The notes under the pieces: model-generated
The model's database searches: none
Seen by the model: only the letters and a program-made list of their open reading frames with translations
Told to the model about the DNA's origin: nothing
Shown here: positions 33,081-33,196 of the stretch, piece by piece
How positions within the stretch are numbered: position 1 is the stretch's first letter
Layout: each line of letters starts with the position of its first letter
Position numbers and translations under genes: made by a program
DNA from: Desulfonatronum sp.
GTDB lineage: Bacteria; Desulfobacterota; Desulfovibrionia; Desulfovibrionales; Desulfonatronaceae
NCBI GenBank assembly: GCA_011049455.1
Contig: DSBL01000076.1
Location: 1 to 33,196 of the forward strand
DNA length: 33,196 nt
Direction of reading: 5' to 3'

Positions 33081-33095
33081 TTTCCATCCGGAAAC
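33080..33095 (+). terminator. Weak hairpin after the glutamate-synthase-like gene
   Basis: GTTTCC and GGAAAC pair around a four-base loop, starting in the stop codon. Only A/T-rich sequence without a clean T-run follows, so termination would be inefficient. Confidence 0.25.
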
Positions 33096-33196
33096 ATATA
33101 ACTCTTTGATATTTAACTTTATTAACCGAAAAATCGCTTGACATTTAATGCATTTTTTGACATGCTTCAACTTGTAGCCATTTGTTTATATTATAA
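33096..33196. other. A/T-rich end of the window
   Basis: No gene. Two TTGACAT copies (33138-33144 and 33157-33163) lie 19 bases apart on the plus strand and could be -35 elements for a gene beyond the window, but no -10 at proper spacing is convincing. Confidence 0.3.

Noticed and set aside
1-33196. CRISPR arrays, tRNA or rRNA genes, insertion sequences
   Set aside because: No repeated spacer-like units, no cloverleaf-like or rRNA segments in the gaps and no transposase-like frames were seen.

Overview
The window looks like chromosomal DNA of an anaerobic, sulfate-reducer-type Desulfobacterota, most likely Desulfovibrionales. This is inferred from gene content (hypCDE, liv transporters tied to phenylacetate-CoA ligase-like genes, GAF-ANTAR and HDOD proteins, a stand-alone FMN glutamate-synthase-like protein); no marker gene proves it. 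I saw no tRNA, rRNA, CRISPR array or intact insertion sequence. Coding density is high, with many 4-nt ATGA overlaps between neighbouring genes.

Layout. 143-7617 (minus) is one tightly packed run: HD-domain protein, ddl, apgM-type phosphoglycerate mutase, livH-livM-livG-livF and a degenerate paaK-like gene. 7670-10033 (plus) is hypC-hypD-hypE for [NiFe]-hydrogenase maturation, followed by a small exported ComEA-like protein. A perfect 34-bp palindromic terminator then separates it from the convergent ppaC. 10640-14323 (minus) holds ppaC, cheB and an HD-GYP response regulator; a possible 8-codon mini-gene links the last two. 14592-20382 (minus) is a second, complete livK-livH-livM-livG-livF-paaK operon with a candidate sigma-54 promoter. 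20696-25391 (minus) holds a tandem universal stress protein, a GGDEF-EAL protein and an HDOD protein. 25585-29445 (minus) is a coupled trio: a B12-type radical SAM enzyme resembling RiPP-maturation C-methyltransferases, an NAD sugar epimerase/reductase and a polyprenyl-phosphate sugar-1-phosphate transferase. 29578-33080 (plus) carries a HisF paralogue, a GAF-ANTAR antiterminator and a glutamate-synthase-like flavoprotein.

Most notable signal. The 317-nt gap between the GAF-ANTAR gene and the glutamate-synthase-like gene folds into the layout expected of an ANTAR-controlled attenuator. There is a hairpin with a six-base loop having A at position 1 and G at position 4 (31201-31230). A second such hairpin (31306-31325) shares its loop and 3' strand with the 5' arm of a strong intrinsic terminator (31313-31361). 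The two structures cannot form together. The sensor, the RNA target and the controlled nitrogen-metabolism gene therefore appear to sit side by side. Other points of interest are the two paaK-like proteins with eroded nucleotide-binding loops, the radical SAM enzyme with a CX13CX2C cluster motif, the HisF paralogue with a rewritten active-site loop, and the mini-ORF before cheB.
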